Assembly: GCF_014840935.1 (NCBI RefSeq)
Contig: NZ_CP062005.1
Location: 3,224,001 to 3,288,000, forward strand
Origin: Halomonas sp. YLGW01
Lineage (GTDB): Bacteria > Pseudomonadota > Gammaproteobacteria > Pseudomonadales > Halomonadaceae
Length of the DNA stretch: 64,000 bases
Reading direction: 5' to 3'
In this document: positions 9,029 through 20,738 of the stretch, one piece after another
How positions within the stretch are numbered: position 1 is the first letter of the stretch
Layout of the letters: each line of letters starts with the position of its first letter
The notes under the pieces: generated by a model
Database searches by the model: none
What the model was told of the DNA's origin: nothing
What the model saw: the letters and a program-made list of their open reading frames with translations, nothing else
Position numbers and translations under genes: made by a program

Positions 9029-9164
9029 GGCCTCTCTCTACTGTGGATGGGGCGCTAATGTTGATGGGGCGCTTCTGTCAGCATTAGGCGTTTGGGGCGT
9101 GGTCTCGGCTTCCCCGGCCCTCTAGAATGAATCCCCTCGCATCCTTTCGGGCAAGGAGGCCTCG

Positions 9165-10076
9165 ATGGCCTGGCTGGAATACCTGCTACCGCTGATCTTC
9201 CTGTTCCCGCTGGCGGCCATGGCGGTGATCGTGGTCGCGCTGCGCAACCTGCACGACGCGCGCGTGAGCTCGCCCTTCGATGCCCACCCGCTGCGGGAGC
9301 CCGGCCAAGTGCTGCGCGACCGACTCGACCGCGCCTTCGCCGGCCTGTTCCTCGACGGCGCCCTGGGCCCCATCGCCGTGCTCGCCCCGCTGGTCTACGG
9401 CATGGGGCGAATGCTCTTCGCCGAGCGTCAGAACTGGCTCGAATGGTCGCTCTACGGGGGGCTCAGCACGGCGCTGGTGCTGATCTGTTGCCTGCGCCTG
9501 ACCCGGGATTTTCAGCGCATTCGCCGTCTCAAGCTGGGGCTCGCCTGCGAGCTGGCGGTGGGTCAGGAGCTGCAACGCCTGGTCCGCCCCGAGACGCACC
9601 CCTACTTCATTTTCCACGATATCCCCGCCGATACCTACACCATCGATCATGTGGCGGTCACGCCCCATGGGGTCTTCGTGATCGAGACCCGGGCCCGCAC
9701 CCAACCGCTGGATGCGCGCGGCGTGCCTCAGACCCAGGTGGCGGTCGAGGCCAAGCGGCTGCGCTTCCCCGGCTGGAGCGAGCGCCAGCCGCTGCGCAAG
9801 ACCCGCCAGGCAGTGGCCTGGCTGCGCCACTGGCTTGGCCGGGAGTGCGGTGCCGAGGTGCCGGTGGCCGGTATCCTCGCCCTCCCGGGCTGGGACATCG
9901 ACAGCAGCGACGCCCCTGCGGATATCCAGGTGGTCGACGGCGACCGGCTGGCCGCGCTGCTCACCGAAACGGAACTCGCCCCGTTGTCCGATGCGCTTCA
10001 CGATCGCATCAACCAGGCGCTGATGCGGCGGGGGACCCATCTGCTGCCGGCACACCTCGACGGCCCCTCGCTCTAG
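9165..10076 (+). CDS. Membrane protein with nuclease-related (NERD) domain
   Basis: A 303-residue protein. An N-terminal membrane helix (about residues 5-27) is followed by a second hydrophobic region (about 64-105). From about residue 120 a NERD domain is recognisable by the spacing ELAVGQELQRL, then TIDHVAVTPHGVFVIETRAR and the late AGILALPGWDI. NERD domains have the fold of restriction-like nucleases and are found with DNA-processing or signalling partners. Here the core lysine of the usual ETK motif is replaced (ETR), so catalysis is uncertain. No operon partner is evident; the neighbours are transcribed in the opposite direction. Confidence 0.75.
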   Translation: MAWLEYLLPLIFLFPLAAMAVIVVALRNLHDARVSSPFDAHPLREPGQVLRDRLDRAFAGLFLDGALGPIAVLAPLVYGMGRMLFAERQNWLEWSLYGGLSTALVLICCLRLTRDFQRIRRLKLGLACELAVGQELQRLVRPETHPYFIFHDIPADTYTIDHVAVTPHGVFVIETRARTQPLDARGVPQTQVAVEAKRLRFPGWSERQPLRKTRQAVAWLRHWLGRECGAEVPVAGILALPGWDIDSSDAPADIQVVDGDRLAALLTETELAPLSDALHDRINQALMRRGTHLLPAHLDGPSL

Positions 10077-10210
10077 GAGGGCCTTCTCGCTCGTCGATCG
10101 TGCGTCGATTGACCTGTCTTTCTTCAGAAGACCTCTCTATCGAAGGTCCGTCTTCCTCGCGGCGCTCCTTCCATGGACGATCCAGACCGCCACTGGCCAC
10201 TAACTGGCCG

Positions 10211-11059
10211 CTAGGAGGAACCGCCCACCAGCTGCACCCGGGGCGCACAGCGCCCACGCCCCAGCGCCACCAGGCTGTCAGCGGCGGGGAAGGCCCCCAG
10301 CCGCTCGGCGGCGATGCCGATGCGCACCTCGGTGAGCACCCGGTTGCCGCGACCGCCGCACTCAAGGCGCAGCGCGCGCCCCGTGCCCTCGCCGAAGGCG
10401 GCCTCAAAGGCCGCGATCAGCGCATTCCGCGTGACCTCGCCGCCACGGTGGTGGTTGACGAAGGCCCCGAAGGCGCTGGCGTTCACCGTCTCACGCAGGG
10501 CCACGGCGGCCGCGAAGTAGTCGTCGACCGGCAGGGCCAGACAGGCGGCATGCTTGGCGTACTGATAGCGACCCAGGCAGCTCACCCGCCCCGGCATGGC
10601 GTGATCCAGCGAACGATCCAGTGCCTGAGGCAGATTCAGCGGGGGGTGAGCGCGGCAGAAGCTGCCGCTGGGACGCGGCGTCTCGATGAAGCAGCCCTGA
10701 CGCCACCACCGCTCGCGCCCGATGCCGCGCGCCTCGAGGCGTGCCGGCAGCGAGGGCCATAGCCCGTGCAGCACGAAGCCCTCCGCCGCGCCTGGCGCCA
10801 GCGACGGCTCCCGACACTCGCGGGGCGGCCGGCGACGCGTGTGGCAGAAGCCAGGGTGCCAGGTCAGCGCCAGGGTGTAGTGATCGAACCCCGAGCCCTC
10901 CAGGGCGGCAAGGGGGGCCAGCTCGGACGACGCGGTCGGCGGCGCCTCGGATCGGGCGGCGGCCGGCCCGCTCGGCGCCAGCACGAGCAGCAACGCCAGC
11001 CCCATCAGCACCGCCAAAACGGGCCAGCGGCGACGGCAGCCGGAGGAAGATCGCGACAT
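10211..11059 (-). CDS. RNase T2 family protein with altered second catalytic motif
   Basis: A 282-residue exported protein related to E. coli RNase I. The signal peptide spans about residues 1-35. The first catalytic block is intact (LHGLWPS, His98), as are the cysteines and HYTLALTWHPGFC. The second block reads YQYAKHAAC where, from memory, E. coli RNase I has YEYAKHGAC: the catalytic-site Glu is Gln (codon CAG, one base from GAG) and Gly is Ala, while Lys169 and His170 remain. Periplasmic RNA scavenging is the family role; activity of this copy may be reduced. The start at 11059 is preferred because AAAGGAG lies 5 nt upstream. Confidence 0.85.
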   Translation of the reverse strand: MSRSSSGCRRRWPVLAVLMGLALLLVLAPSGPAAARSEAPPTASSELAPLAALEGSGFDHYTLALTWHPGFCHTRRRPPRECREPSLAPGAAEGFVLHGLWPSLPARLEARGIGRERWWRQGCFIETPRPSGSFCRAHPPLNLPQALDRSLDHAMPGRVSCLGRYQYAKHAACLALPVDDYFAAAVALRETVNASAFGAFVNHHRGGEVTRNALIAAFEAAFGEGTGRALRLECGGRGNRVLTEVRIGIAAERLGAFPAADSLVALGRGRCAPRVQLVGGSS

Positions 11060-11181
11060 GCTGTCTCCTTTCATCAAGGGGTTAGCGAACGGGGGATCGA
11101 TAGTGCTGCGATAGTGCTTGCCAGACCGCGAGCCCCGGATAATAATCCGCGCCTTTCGCAGGAGTTGACGAACATTCCCTA

Positions 11182-12024
11182 ATGAAGATTATCACGTTCG
11201 ACGTCTTTCGCACCCTGGGCATTCCCGGCGTTCGCTACATCAAGCCCGAGCGCATGTATGATCATCTCGACGAGATCCAGGCGGCCGACTGGCTGTTGTT
11301 CCCGGCCTACTGGCAGCTGCACACCCTGGTCTACGGCCTCAAGGCGCGCATCTTCCCGAGTCTCGCCAGCTACCACCTGGGCCACACCAAGGTCGAGCAG
11401 ACCCGCGCCTTCATGGCGCTGTGCCCCGAGCATGTACCGCCCACCGAGATCCTCGATTCCTCCCGGGCCTCGCAGGAGCGGGTCGAGGCACGCTTCGGCT
11501 ATCCCTTCATCGCCAAGCGCATCAAGAGCTCAATGGGCGAAGGCGTCAGCCTGATCGATTCCCGCGAGGCCCTGCACGCCCACCTCGAGGAAGAGCCGGT
11601 GCTGTATGCCCAGGCACGACTGCCGATCGATCGCGACCTGCGCATCGTGGTGGTCGGCGGCGAGGTGCTCACCGCCTACTGGCGTGTCACGCCCCTCGGC
11701 GGCTATCGCGCCAATGTCAGCCAGGGCGGACGCGTCGCCCACGACGACATCCCCGAGGCGGCCATCGCCCTGGCCCTGCGCCTGGCCCGGGAACTCGATA
11801 TCGATCACGCCGGCTTCGATATCGCCATGGTCGACGGTCACCCCTACGTGTTCGAGTTCAACCGCCTGTTCGGCAATCAGGGCATCGCCGACAGCAGCAA
11901 GCGTATCGGCCTCGCCATCCAGCGGGTGATGGGACTCGGCGACGACCGGGACCCGGACGGCGATCCCGACGGCGACCCGAACCGTGACCCGGACGGCGAG
12001 CCGCCGCTCCAGCTCACCGCCTGA
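11182..12024 (+). CDS. RimK-like ATP-grasp ligase with Asp-rich repeat tail
   Basis: A 280-residue ATP-grasp-fold protein. The lysine and glycine-rich loop is in FIAKRIKSSMGEGVSLI, the metal/ATP acidic residues fall in HAGFDIAMVDGHPYVFEFNR, and RIVVVGGEVLTAYWRV is the typical central strand pair. Such enzymes form amide bonds between a carboxylate and an amine using ATP; RimK adds glutamates to ribosomal protein S6, but the substrate here is unknown. The C-terminal 25 residues are a low-complexity tail of DPDGD-type repeats, probably disordered. It lies alone between divergent RNase T2 and convergent dgt. Confidence 0.8.
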   Translation: MKIITFDVFRTLGIPGVRYIKPERMYDHLDEIQAADWLLFPAYWQLHTLVYGLKARIFPSLASYHLGHTKVEQTRAFMALCPEHVPPTEILDSSRASQERVEARFGYPFIAKRIKSSMGEGVSLIDSREALHAHLEEEPVLYAQARLPIDRDLRIVVVGGEVLTAYWRVTPLGGYRANVSQGGRVAHDDIPEAAIALALRLARELDIDHAGFDIAMVDGHPYVFEFNRLFGNQGIADSSKRIGLAIQRVMGLGDDRDPDGDPDGDPNRDPDGEPPLQLTA

Positions 12025-12065
12025 CCTGCCTCGACACGAGGCGACCGACGACGGGCGCCCGGGCG

Positions 12066-13403
12066 TCAGTCGCCCTTCAGGCGTCCGCCCATCTCCTGGG
12101 CCAGGTCCACCGCATAGTGATCGGTCATGCCGCCGATGAAGTCGAGCATGCGCCGGTAGCTGTCGTAGAGGCTCCAGGACGCCCGCGGCGTGTTCTCGCC
12201 GATCAACGCCAACACCCGCTGATGCTTGAAGGTCGAATGCCCGGTGGTATGCAGCTCATGAGCCGCACCGATGAAGGCTTCTAGCAGGATGCCGAGGGTG
12301 GTGTAGGCGCCGATCTCCAGCTTGGCCTTGCGTTCGTTCTGGAAGATCCGCTCCCGGGCCAGCTGTTTGGCGGCGGTCACGCCCCAGCCGAGATCCGGGT
12401 GGCAGAGCTCCAGCAGGTCGTCGCTGAGGGTGCCGGCGAGCAGCTCGTGCTCGTGCTGGACGAAGACCGCGCCGACATCGTTGACCGCCCGTTCCATGGC
12501 GGCGCCGCGCAGGGCGGCGATGCGGCGGCGCTGGGACACGCCCTGCTCGCCCATGGCGTGATAGTCGGCCGGCTCGCCGCCGGCGATCTGGATCAGGATC
12601 TCGGCGACCTCGTCGAAGCGCAGGATGCCCATCTCCAGGCCGTCCTCGAGATCCAAGAGCGCGTAGCAGATGTCGTCGGCGGCCTCGACCAGCCAGGCCA
12701 GCGGATGGCGACACCAGGCCCAGTCGTCGCGCTGCTTGAGGCCCAGCCGGCGCGCCACCTCGGCGAGCTGCTCGCGCTCCGACTGATAGCAGCCAAACTT
12801 GCCGGCCGAACCGCCGTGCTCCACCGTCCAGGGATACTTGAGCAGGGTGCCCAGCGTCGCCCCGGTCAGGCGCATGCCGCCGTTGAACTGGTTGTATTCG
12901 ATCTGGGTGACGATGCGAAAACCCTGGGCGTTGCCCTCGTAGGTCAGCAGATCGCGGCGCTGAAGCGGCGACAGCTCCTCGAGATAGCCCAGGCCATCGG
13001 CCTCGGCGCGCTTGAACCAGTCGCGTATCGCATACTCGCCGGCATGACCGAAGGGCGGGTTGCCGATGTCATGACCGAGGCACGCCGCCTGCACGATCAC
13101 GCCGAGATCCGCCGGGGTGATCCAGTCGGGCAGCCGCTCGCGCAGCCCCTCACCGACGATCATGCCGAGGCTCCGGCCCACGCAGCCGACCTCCATCGAA
13201 TGGGTCAGGCGGGTGTGGATATGATCGTTGTCGGTGAGCGGATGGACCTGGGTCTTGCGGCCCAGGCGCCGGAAGGAGCCGGCGAAGACGATCCGGTCAT
13301 GATCCTTGTGGAAGGGGCTGCGGCCCAGCTCCTCACGGGGCGCGCGGGGCTTGTCGTTGAGCCGGTGAGGATCCAGCAGGCGTTCCCAGTGCATCAGCGT
13401 CAT
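12066..13403 (-). CDS. dgt: Deoxyguanosinetriphosphate triphosphohydrolase
   Basis: A 445-residue HD-domain dNTPase that hydrolyses dGTP (and often other dNTPs) to the nucleoside and triphosphate. The N-terminal substrate region RSPFHKDHDRIVFAGSFRRL, then THSMEVGCVGR and the metal-binding CLGHDIGNPPFGHAGE, are all present. Later motifs include EYNQFNGGMR and ADDICYALLDLEDG. The start at 13403 (MTLMHWERLL) is chosen over 13430 because GGAGG lies 5 nt upstream. It probably helps balance nucleotide pools; some relatives act against phage by depleting dNTPs, but nothing in this context points to defence. It precedes the LysR gene on the same strand with an 82-bp gap. Confidence 0.92.
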   Translation of the reverse strand: MTLMHWERLLDPHRLNDKPRAPREELGRSPFHKDHDRIVFAGSFRRLGRKTQVHPLTDNDHIHTRLTHSMEVGCVGRSLGMIVGEGLRERLPDWITPADLGVIVQAACLGHDIGNPPFGHAGEYAIRDWFKRAEADGLGYLEELSPLQRRDLLTYEGNAQGFRIVTQIEYNQFNGGMRLTGATLGTLLKYPWTVEHGGSAGKFGCYQSEREQLAEVARRLGLKQRDDWAWCRHPLAWLVEAADDICYALLDLEDGLEMGILRFDEVAEILIQIAGGEPADYHAMGEQGVSQRRRIAALRGAAMERAVNDVGAVFVQHEHELLAGTLSDDLLELCHPDLGWGVTAAKQLARERIFQNERKAKLEIGAYTTLGILLEAFIGAAHELHTTGHSTFKHQRVLALIGENTPRASWSLYDSYRRMLDFIGGMTDHYAVDLAQEMGGRLKGD

Positions 13404-13485
13404 GGCGCCTCCAAAGGTCAGGCTCTCCATTCTGGCACCCCCCTTCGCCCCCCGCCAGAGGCCACCCGCCCCGCGATCGGGGCAT

Positions 13486-14406
13486 TCAGGACGCGATCAG
13501 CGCGTTCAGCGCCTCGAGATAGCTCTCCAGCACCCGGTTGGGGGGCGCGCCCTTGCGAGTGATGGCGCAATAGCGGGTGACGTAGCCCCGGGTCTGCGGG
13601 GCCAGCGCCCGCATCCGGCCATCCCGCACCCAGCGCTCGGCATAGTGCGTCGGCAGGTAGCCGATATAACGGTCGGAGAGGATCAGGAAGGCGATGCCCT
13701 CCCGGTCGGTGGCCGAGGCGGCGGCCCTGAGCGGTTCATGCTGCGCCTTGATCTCCGGGCGCTGGGCATAGGCCGGCAGCACGGCATCGCAGTGCGCCAG
13801 CGCCGCGTCCGATACCGTCTCGGCCTCGAACAGCGGATGGCCGGAGGCGCAGTAGAGCCGCGAGGTCTCCTCGTAGAGCGGCAGGTAGTCGAGCCCGGGC
13901 AGGGTCTTGAGCGCGGGCACCACCCCGGTATGCAGGCTGCCGTCCAGCACGGCGAGCTCGATATCGTGGGGCGGGATCATACGGATGTTGATGCGCACCT
14001 CGGGGCCGCGCTCCTTGAGGGCGCTGAGCGCATCGGTGATATACATCTCGGGCATGGTCACCAGGTTGTCGGTGATGCCGATGTTCAGCTCGCCCTTGAG
14101 CCAGGCATGCAGGCCGTTGACCCGGGTCCGAAAGCCTTCCGTCGCCGCCAGCAGCTGCAGGGTGGCCGCATAGACCTCGGCCCCCTCGTCGGTCAGGGCG
14201 AAGCCGCTGCGCCCCCGCTGGCACAGCCGGAGCCCCAGGCGCGTCTCCAGGTCGCTCATCGCCATGCTGATGGCAGCCCGGCTGATGTTCAGCTCCACCT
14301 CGGCGGCGGAGAAGCCGCCGCACTCCACGACCCGGCGATAGATGCGCAGCAGCCGCAGATCGGTGTCGCCAAGCGAGCCTGTCAGGGCCTCCTTGCGACG
14401 TGCCAT
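13486..14406 (-). CDS. LysR-family regulator, likely of the divergent beta-alanine genes
   Basis: A 306-residue LysR-type transcription factor. The winged helix-turn-helix occupies about residues 15-75 (DLRLLRIYRRVVECGGFSAA, then NISRAAISMAMSDLETRLG), and a periplasmic-binding-like effector domain follows. It is divergent from an omega-aminotransferase and mmsA, the usual geometry for a LysR regulator and its target, so control of amine or beta-alanine degradation is likely. The shared 204-bp region contains an inverted repeat at 14520-14534. The start at 14406 has GGGGAGC upstream. Confidence 0.9.
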   Translation of the reverse strand: MARRKEALTGSLGDTDLRLLRIYRRVVECGGFSAAEVELNISRAAISMAMSDLETRLGLRLCQRGRSGFALTDEGAEVYAATLQLLAATEGFRTRVNGLHAWLKGELNIGITDNLVTMPEMYITDALSALKERGPEVRINIRMIPPHDIELAVLDGSLHTGVVPALKTLPGLDYLPLYEETSRLYCASGHPLFEAETVSDAALAHCDAVLPAYAQRPEIKAQHEPLRAAASATDREGIAFLILSDRYIGYLPTHYAERWVRDGRMRALAPQTRGYVTRYCAITRKGAPPNRVLESYLEALNALIAS

Positions 14407-14610
14407 GGTGCTCCCCTTGCGTGGTGTGAAGTAAAAGGTGTGAGGCGTGGTCCGGCGCAGCGCCGGACGCCCCTGAAAGCCGCACCGGGCGCCCCTGAAA
14501 GTTAACTCTACGCTTACATGAGATTCAACATCTCTAGATTTAACTTATCTGCGCTCGACGCCAGGCTAGCGTTAAAGGCAACCGACACCACCACAAGAGG
14601 GGGAATTGCC
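14407..14610. promoter_or_regulatory. Divergent control region with candidate LysR operator
   Basis: The inverted repeat GAGAT-TCAAC-ATCTC at 14520-14534 sits in a locally AT-rich stretch and is a candidate LysR site. Nearby, CGCCCCTGAAAG occurs twice (14468-14479 and 14490-14501), a 22-bp tandem period. A possible in-frame extension of the aminotransferase from 14518 would run through the operator and is not used. Confidence 0.5.
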
Positions 14611-15954
<1,344 letters not shown>

Positions 15955-16155
15955 CGCCGTGCCCCCTAACGCCCCTGCCCGGCAAGCGCAGCGGGCGCAT
16001 TCGGGAGCAAGACGCCGCGAGGGCGCGGTGAACCCTTCCCTGGGCGCTACTTTTGCCATCCATGGCAAAGGACCCTCGCTCTGTCTTGCTTCCGATGGCC
16101 GTCATCGGGGGCTCACTGCATCGACACCCAATATCCACCTCTGGAGAGAAACCCC

Positions 16156-17646
16156 ATGACCACGCTTGGCCATCTGATCAACGGCACCCGCGTCGACCGC
16201 GACGGACGCACCCAGGACATCTTCAATCCCTCCACCGGCGAGGTCGCCGGCCAGGTCAGCCTGGCCAGCAAGTCCACCGTCGAGGAGGCCATCGCCGCCG
16301 CCGAGGCGGCCCACCCGGCCTGGCGCGACACCCCGCCCGCCAAACGGGCGCGAGTCATGTACCGCTTCAAGGCACTGCTGGAGCAGCATGCCGACGAGAT
16401 CTGCCGGTTGATCGGCCAGGAGCACGGCAAGATCGTCCACGACGCCCAGGGGGAGCTCGCCCGCGGCATCGAGAACGTCGAATACGCCTGCGGGGCGCCG
16501 GAACTGCTCAAGGGCGAATACAGCAAGAACACCGGCCCCGGCATCGACTCCTGGAGCGAGTTCCAGCCGCTGGGTGTGGTCGCCGGCATCACGCCCTTCA
16601 ACTTCCCGGCCATGGTGCCGCTATGGATGTATCCCATGGCCATCGCCACCGGCAATACCTTCGTGCTCAAGCCCTCGGAACGCGATCCCAGCTCGGCACT
16701 CTTCATCGCCGAGCTGGCCCTGGAGGCGGGCCTGCCCACCGGCGTGCTGAACGTGGTCAACGGCGACAAGGAAGCCGTCGACACCCTGCTCGACGACGAC
16801 CGGGTCAAGGCCGTGAGCTTCGTCGGCTCCACGCCGATCGCCGAGTATATCTACAGCCGCGCCAGCGCCAACGGCAAGCGCTGCCAGGCGCTGGGCGGCG
16901 CCAAGAACCATGCCATCGTGATGCCCGATGCCGACATGGACAACGTGGTCAGCTCGCTGACCGGGGCCGCCTTCGGCTCGTCGGGCGAGCGCTGCATGGC
17001 GTTGTCCGTGGCTGTGGCCGTGGGCGACGCGGCCGCCGACGCCCTGATCGCCAAGATGCAGGAGGCGATGAAGACCCTGAAGGTCGGCCCCTTCCATGCC
17101 GCCGAGAACGACTTCGGCCCGGTGATCACCCGCGCCCATCAGGAGAAGGTCTGTGGCTATATCGACGGGGCCGAGCGCGAGGGCGCGGAGCTGGTGGTCG
17201 ACGGACGCGGGGTGACGGTACCGGGCCATGAGAACGGCTTCTATGTCGGCGGCACCCTGATCGACCGGGTGACTCCCGAGATGACCTGCTACCTCGAAGA
17301 GATCTTCGGGCCGGTGCTGCTGGTGGTGCGGGTCGACTCCATGGACGCCGCCATGCGCCTGATCGACGATCACGAGTACGGCAATGGCACCTGCCTCTAT
17401 ACCCGTGACGGCGAGGCGGCCCGCTACTTCAGCGACCGCATCCAGGTCGGCATGGTGGGCATCAACGTACCGCTGCCGGTGCCGGTGTCCTACCACAGCT
17501 TCGGCGGCTGGAAGCGTTCACTGTTCGGCGACCTCGCCGCCTACGGTCCGGACGCCGTGCGCTTCTACACCAAGCGCAAGACCGTCACCCAGCGCTGGCC
17601 ATCGGCCGGCATCCGCGAGGGTGCCCAGTTCTCCTTTCCGTCATGA
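16156..17646 (+). CDS. mmsA: CoA-acylating (methyl)malonate-semialdehyde dehydrogenase
   Basis: A 496-residue aldehyde dehydrogenase of the MmsA subgroup, which oxidises malonate or methylmalonate semialdehyde with NAD and CoA to acetyl- or propionyl-CoA and CO2. The catalytic cysteine is Cys280 in GSSGERCMALS. The nucleotide-binding part includes PFNFPAMVPLWMYP and VLKPSERDPSS. The C-terminal INVPLPVPVSYHSFGGWKRS is a hallmark of MmsA as opposed to ordinary ALDHs. It lies 201 bp after the aminotransferase with GGAGAG ahead of the start. A strong hairpin follows. Confidence 0.95.
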   Translation: MTTLGHLINGTRVDRDGRTQDIFNPSTGEVAGQVSLASKSTVEEAIAAAEAAHPAWRDTPPAKRARVMYRFKALLEQHADEICRLIGQEHGKIVHDAQGELARGIENVEYACGAPELLKGEYSKNTGPGIDSWSEFQPLGVVAGITPFNFPAMVPLWMYPMAIATGNTFVLKPSERDPSSALFIAELALEAGLPTGVLNVVNGDKEAVDTLLDDDRVKAVSFVGSTPIAEYIYSRASANGKRCQALGGAKNHAIVMPDADMDNVVSSLTGAAFGSSGERCMALSVAVAVGDAAADALIAKMQEAMKTLKVGPFHAAENDFGPVITRAHQEKVCGYIDGAEREGAELVVDGRGVTVPGHENGFYVGGTLIDRVTPEMTCYLEEIFGPVLLVVRVDSMDAAMRLIDDHEYGNGTCLYTRDGEAARYFSDRIQVGMVGINVPLPVPVSYHSFGGWKRSLFGDLAAYGPDAVRFYTKRKTVTQRWPSAGIREGAQFSFPS

Positions 17647-17701
17647 ATCCAGAACCGTAAGTCGTGAGCCGTGAGCCGCGACCGGCCATGAGCCCTTAAC
17701 G

Positions 17702-17737
17702 ACAACGCCGACCCCGGGTAACCGGGGTCGGCGTTGT
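17702..17737. terminator. Strong symmetric hairpin after mmsA
   Basis: A perfect 16-bp stem with a GTAA loop lies between the convergent mmsA and ntrC genes. There is no long T run on either side, but its stability and position suggest a shared transcript end. Confidence 0.65.
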
Positions 17738-17877
17738 GGCATCGGGCCGGCGACAGCCCTCCGTCGCCCGGCCGCACCGACAGCGACGTCCTCAATCGTC
17801 GGTCAATGCCGGCAGTAGGGCCTTCAGCTTGCCGGGGGGTATGACAAGCAGGTGTTGCGCCTCCAGCCGAGCCCTTC

Positions 17878-19287
<1,410 letters not shown>

Positions 19288-19339
19288 GATGCCTCCAGCA
19301 GGGTCGGGGCGTGAGCAGTGATAAGAACGGTAGAAACCC

Positions 19340-20404
19340 TCATGGCCGGTCCTCCGAACGGGAAGACGAGGCATCCAGCGGCACCAGCAACCGGAATTCG
19401 GTGGCGCCCGGCTCGCTGTCGCACTCGATCAGCCCCTGATGCTTGTGCAGGATGGACTGGGCGATGGACAGCCCCAGGCCACTGCCCTCGGCGCGGCCGG
19501 AGACCATCGGGAAGAACAGGGTCTCGCGCAGCGACTCGGGGACTCCCGGGCCGTTGTCGATGATCGCCACCTCGCAGACCAGCCGATGGCGCTCGGAGCC
19601 GAGGGTGAACTGGCGCCGGGCGCGGGTGCGCAGGGTCAGGCGCGGGGCCTCGGTGCCGGCCTCGCCCATGGCCTCGACGGCGTTGCGGGCGATGTTGAGC
19701 ACCGCCTGGATCATCCGCGCCTCGTCCCCCACAAGCTCCGGCAGGCTGGGGTCGTAGTCGCGCACCAGCTGCACGTCCGGGTGTTCGGCGACGATCAGGG
19801 AGCGCACCCGCTCGAGCACCTTGTGAATGTTGAACAGCGCATCATGAACCGGCTGGTTGGGACCGAGCATGCGATCGACCAGATCGCGCAGGCGGTCCGC
19901 CTCCTCGACGATGATGCGGGTGAACTCCGCAAGCGACGGGTCCGGCAGATCGCGCTCCAGCAGCTGGGCGGCCCCTCGGATGCCCCCCAGGGGATTCTTG
20001 ATCTCGTGCGCCAGTCCGCGGGTCAGGGTCTTGATGGTCTGCTGGCGGGCAATCAGCGCCTCCTCCCGGGAGATGCGCATCAGGCGGTCGCGGGGCTCGA
20101 TCTCGAGCAGCAGCTCCTGCTGCGACAGCGGCGTGACCGTGAAGTCGGCGGTGACCACCTCACCGCTGCCGGTGGTCAGCACCGCCTCCCGCTGGGTGAA
20201 GGGATGCAGCTCATCGCGGGCCTTGCACAGCACCTCGGCGATGGCGCCGTCGATGCCCTCCAGCGGTTCGAGACAGGTGCCGTGAACCCGCTTGAGGCTG
20301 ACGGCCAGCAGCGCCTCGGCGGCGGGATTCATCCAGCGCACCCGAAGACCACCATCCAGCAGCAGGACGGCGGCACTCAGGTGCTCCAGCAGACGTTGAT
20401 ACAT
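19340..20404 (-). CDS. ntrB: Nitrogen sensor histidine kinase/phosphatase NtrB (NR-II)
   Basis: A 354-residue cytoplasmic histidine kinase. A PAS-like N-terminal domain (LLEHLSAAVLLLDGGLRVRW) is followed by the phospho-accepting histidine (His133 in GLAHEIKNPLGG) and the ATPase boxes (N box NIARNAVEAM, G1 IIDNGPGVPE, G2 GSGLGLSIAQ). It phosphorylates or dephosphorylates NtrC according to PII (glutamine/2-oxoglutarate) status. No membrane segment is present, as expected. The start at 20404 has AAGGG just upstream; a GTG at 20416 is possible. An NtrC-box match lies 104 bp upstream, consistent with autoregulation. Confidence 0.96.
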   Translation of the reverse strand: MYQRLLEHLSAAVLLLDGGLRVRWMNPAAEALLAVSLKRVHGTCLEPLEGIDGAIAEVLCKARDELHPFTQREAVLTTGSGEVVTADFTVTPLSQQELLLEIEPRDRLMRISREEALIARQQTIKTLTRGLAHEIKNPLGGIRGAAQLLERDLPDPSLAEFTRIIVEEADRLRDLVDRMLGPNQPVHDALFNIHKVLERVRSLIVAEHPDVQLVRDYDPSLPELVGDEARMIQAVLNIARNAVEAMGEAGTEAPRLTLRTRARRQFTLGSERHRLVCEVAIIDNGPGVPESLRETLFFPMVSGRAEGSGLGLSIAQSILHKHQGLIECDSEPGATEFRLLVPLDASSSRSEDRP

Positions 20405-20738
20405 GGTGCCCTTCACTCGGTCAGCATTTCCTATTGCTCTGCAAGAAGCGCGCCAGCCTTGCCGAGGCGGTCACGCCGGCCCTGGCAGACCATGGCGACC
20501 GCACATGTGCACCATATTAGTGCAGAACGAGTCCTGGTGTCGCCTCACTGCACGCCTCACGACGCCGCGAGGGTCGGCGCCTGTCATCGAACCGGCGGCA
20601 TCGAATCGGCGCGAGCACGAGCCCCGGGGTCTCAGCCATCCGTCTCGTGAACGAGGACCATCACGATCACCCAGCGCCACGCCCATCGGGCAGGAGGCAC
20701 CGGGTGACCGGGGGGAGCTGACTGGAGTCCGAGGGGCG
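20405..20738. other. Non-coding region between DUF4124 and ntrB
   Basis: About 330 bp with no supportable gene. The clear feature is the NtrC-box match at 20508-20524. The rest is high-GC DNA in which the frames are uninterpretable. Confidence 0.6.
20508..20524. promoter_or_regulatory. NtrC-binding-site match upstream of ntrBC
   Basis: TGCACCATATTAGTGCA matches the NtrC consensus TGCAC-N7-GTGCA with both arms perfect. It lies 84 to 100 bp upstream of the ntrB start, the classic position for NtrC autocontrol of its own operon. Confidence 0.8.

Noticed and set aside
12066-13403. dGTPase as an antiphage defence gene
   Set aside because: Some relatives deplete dNTPs during phage infection, but this copy sits among housekeeping genes with no defence neighbours.
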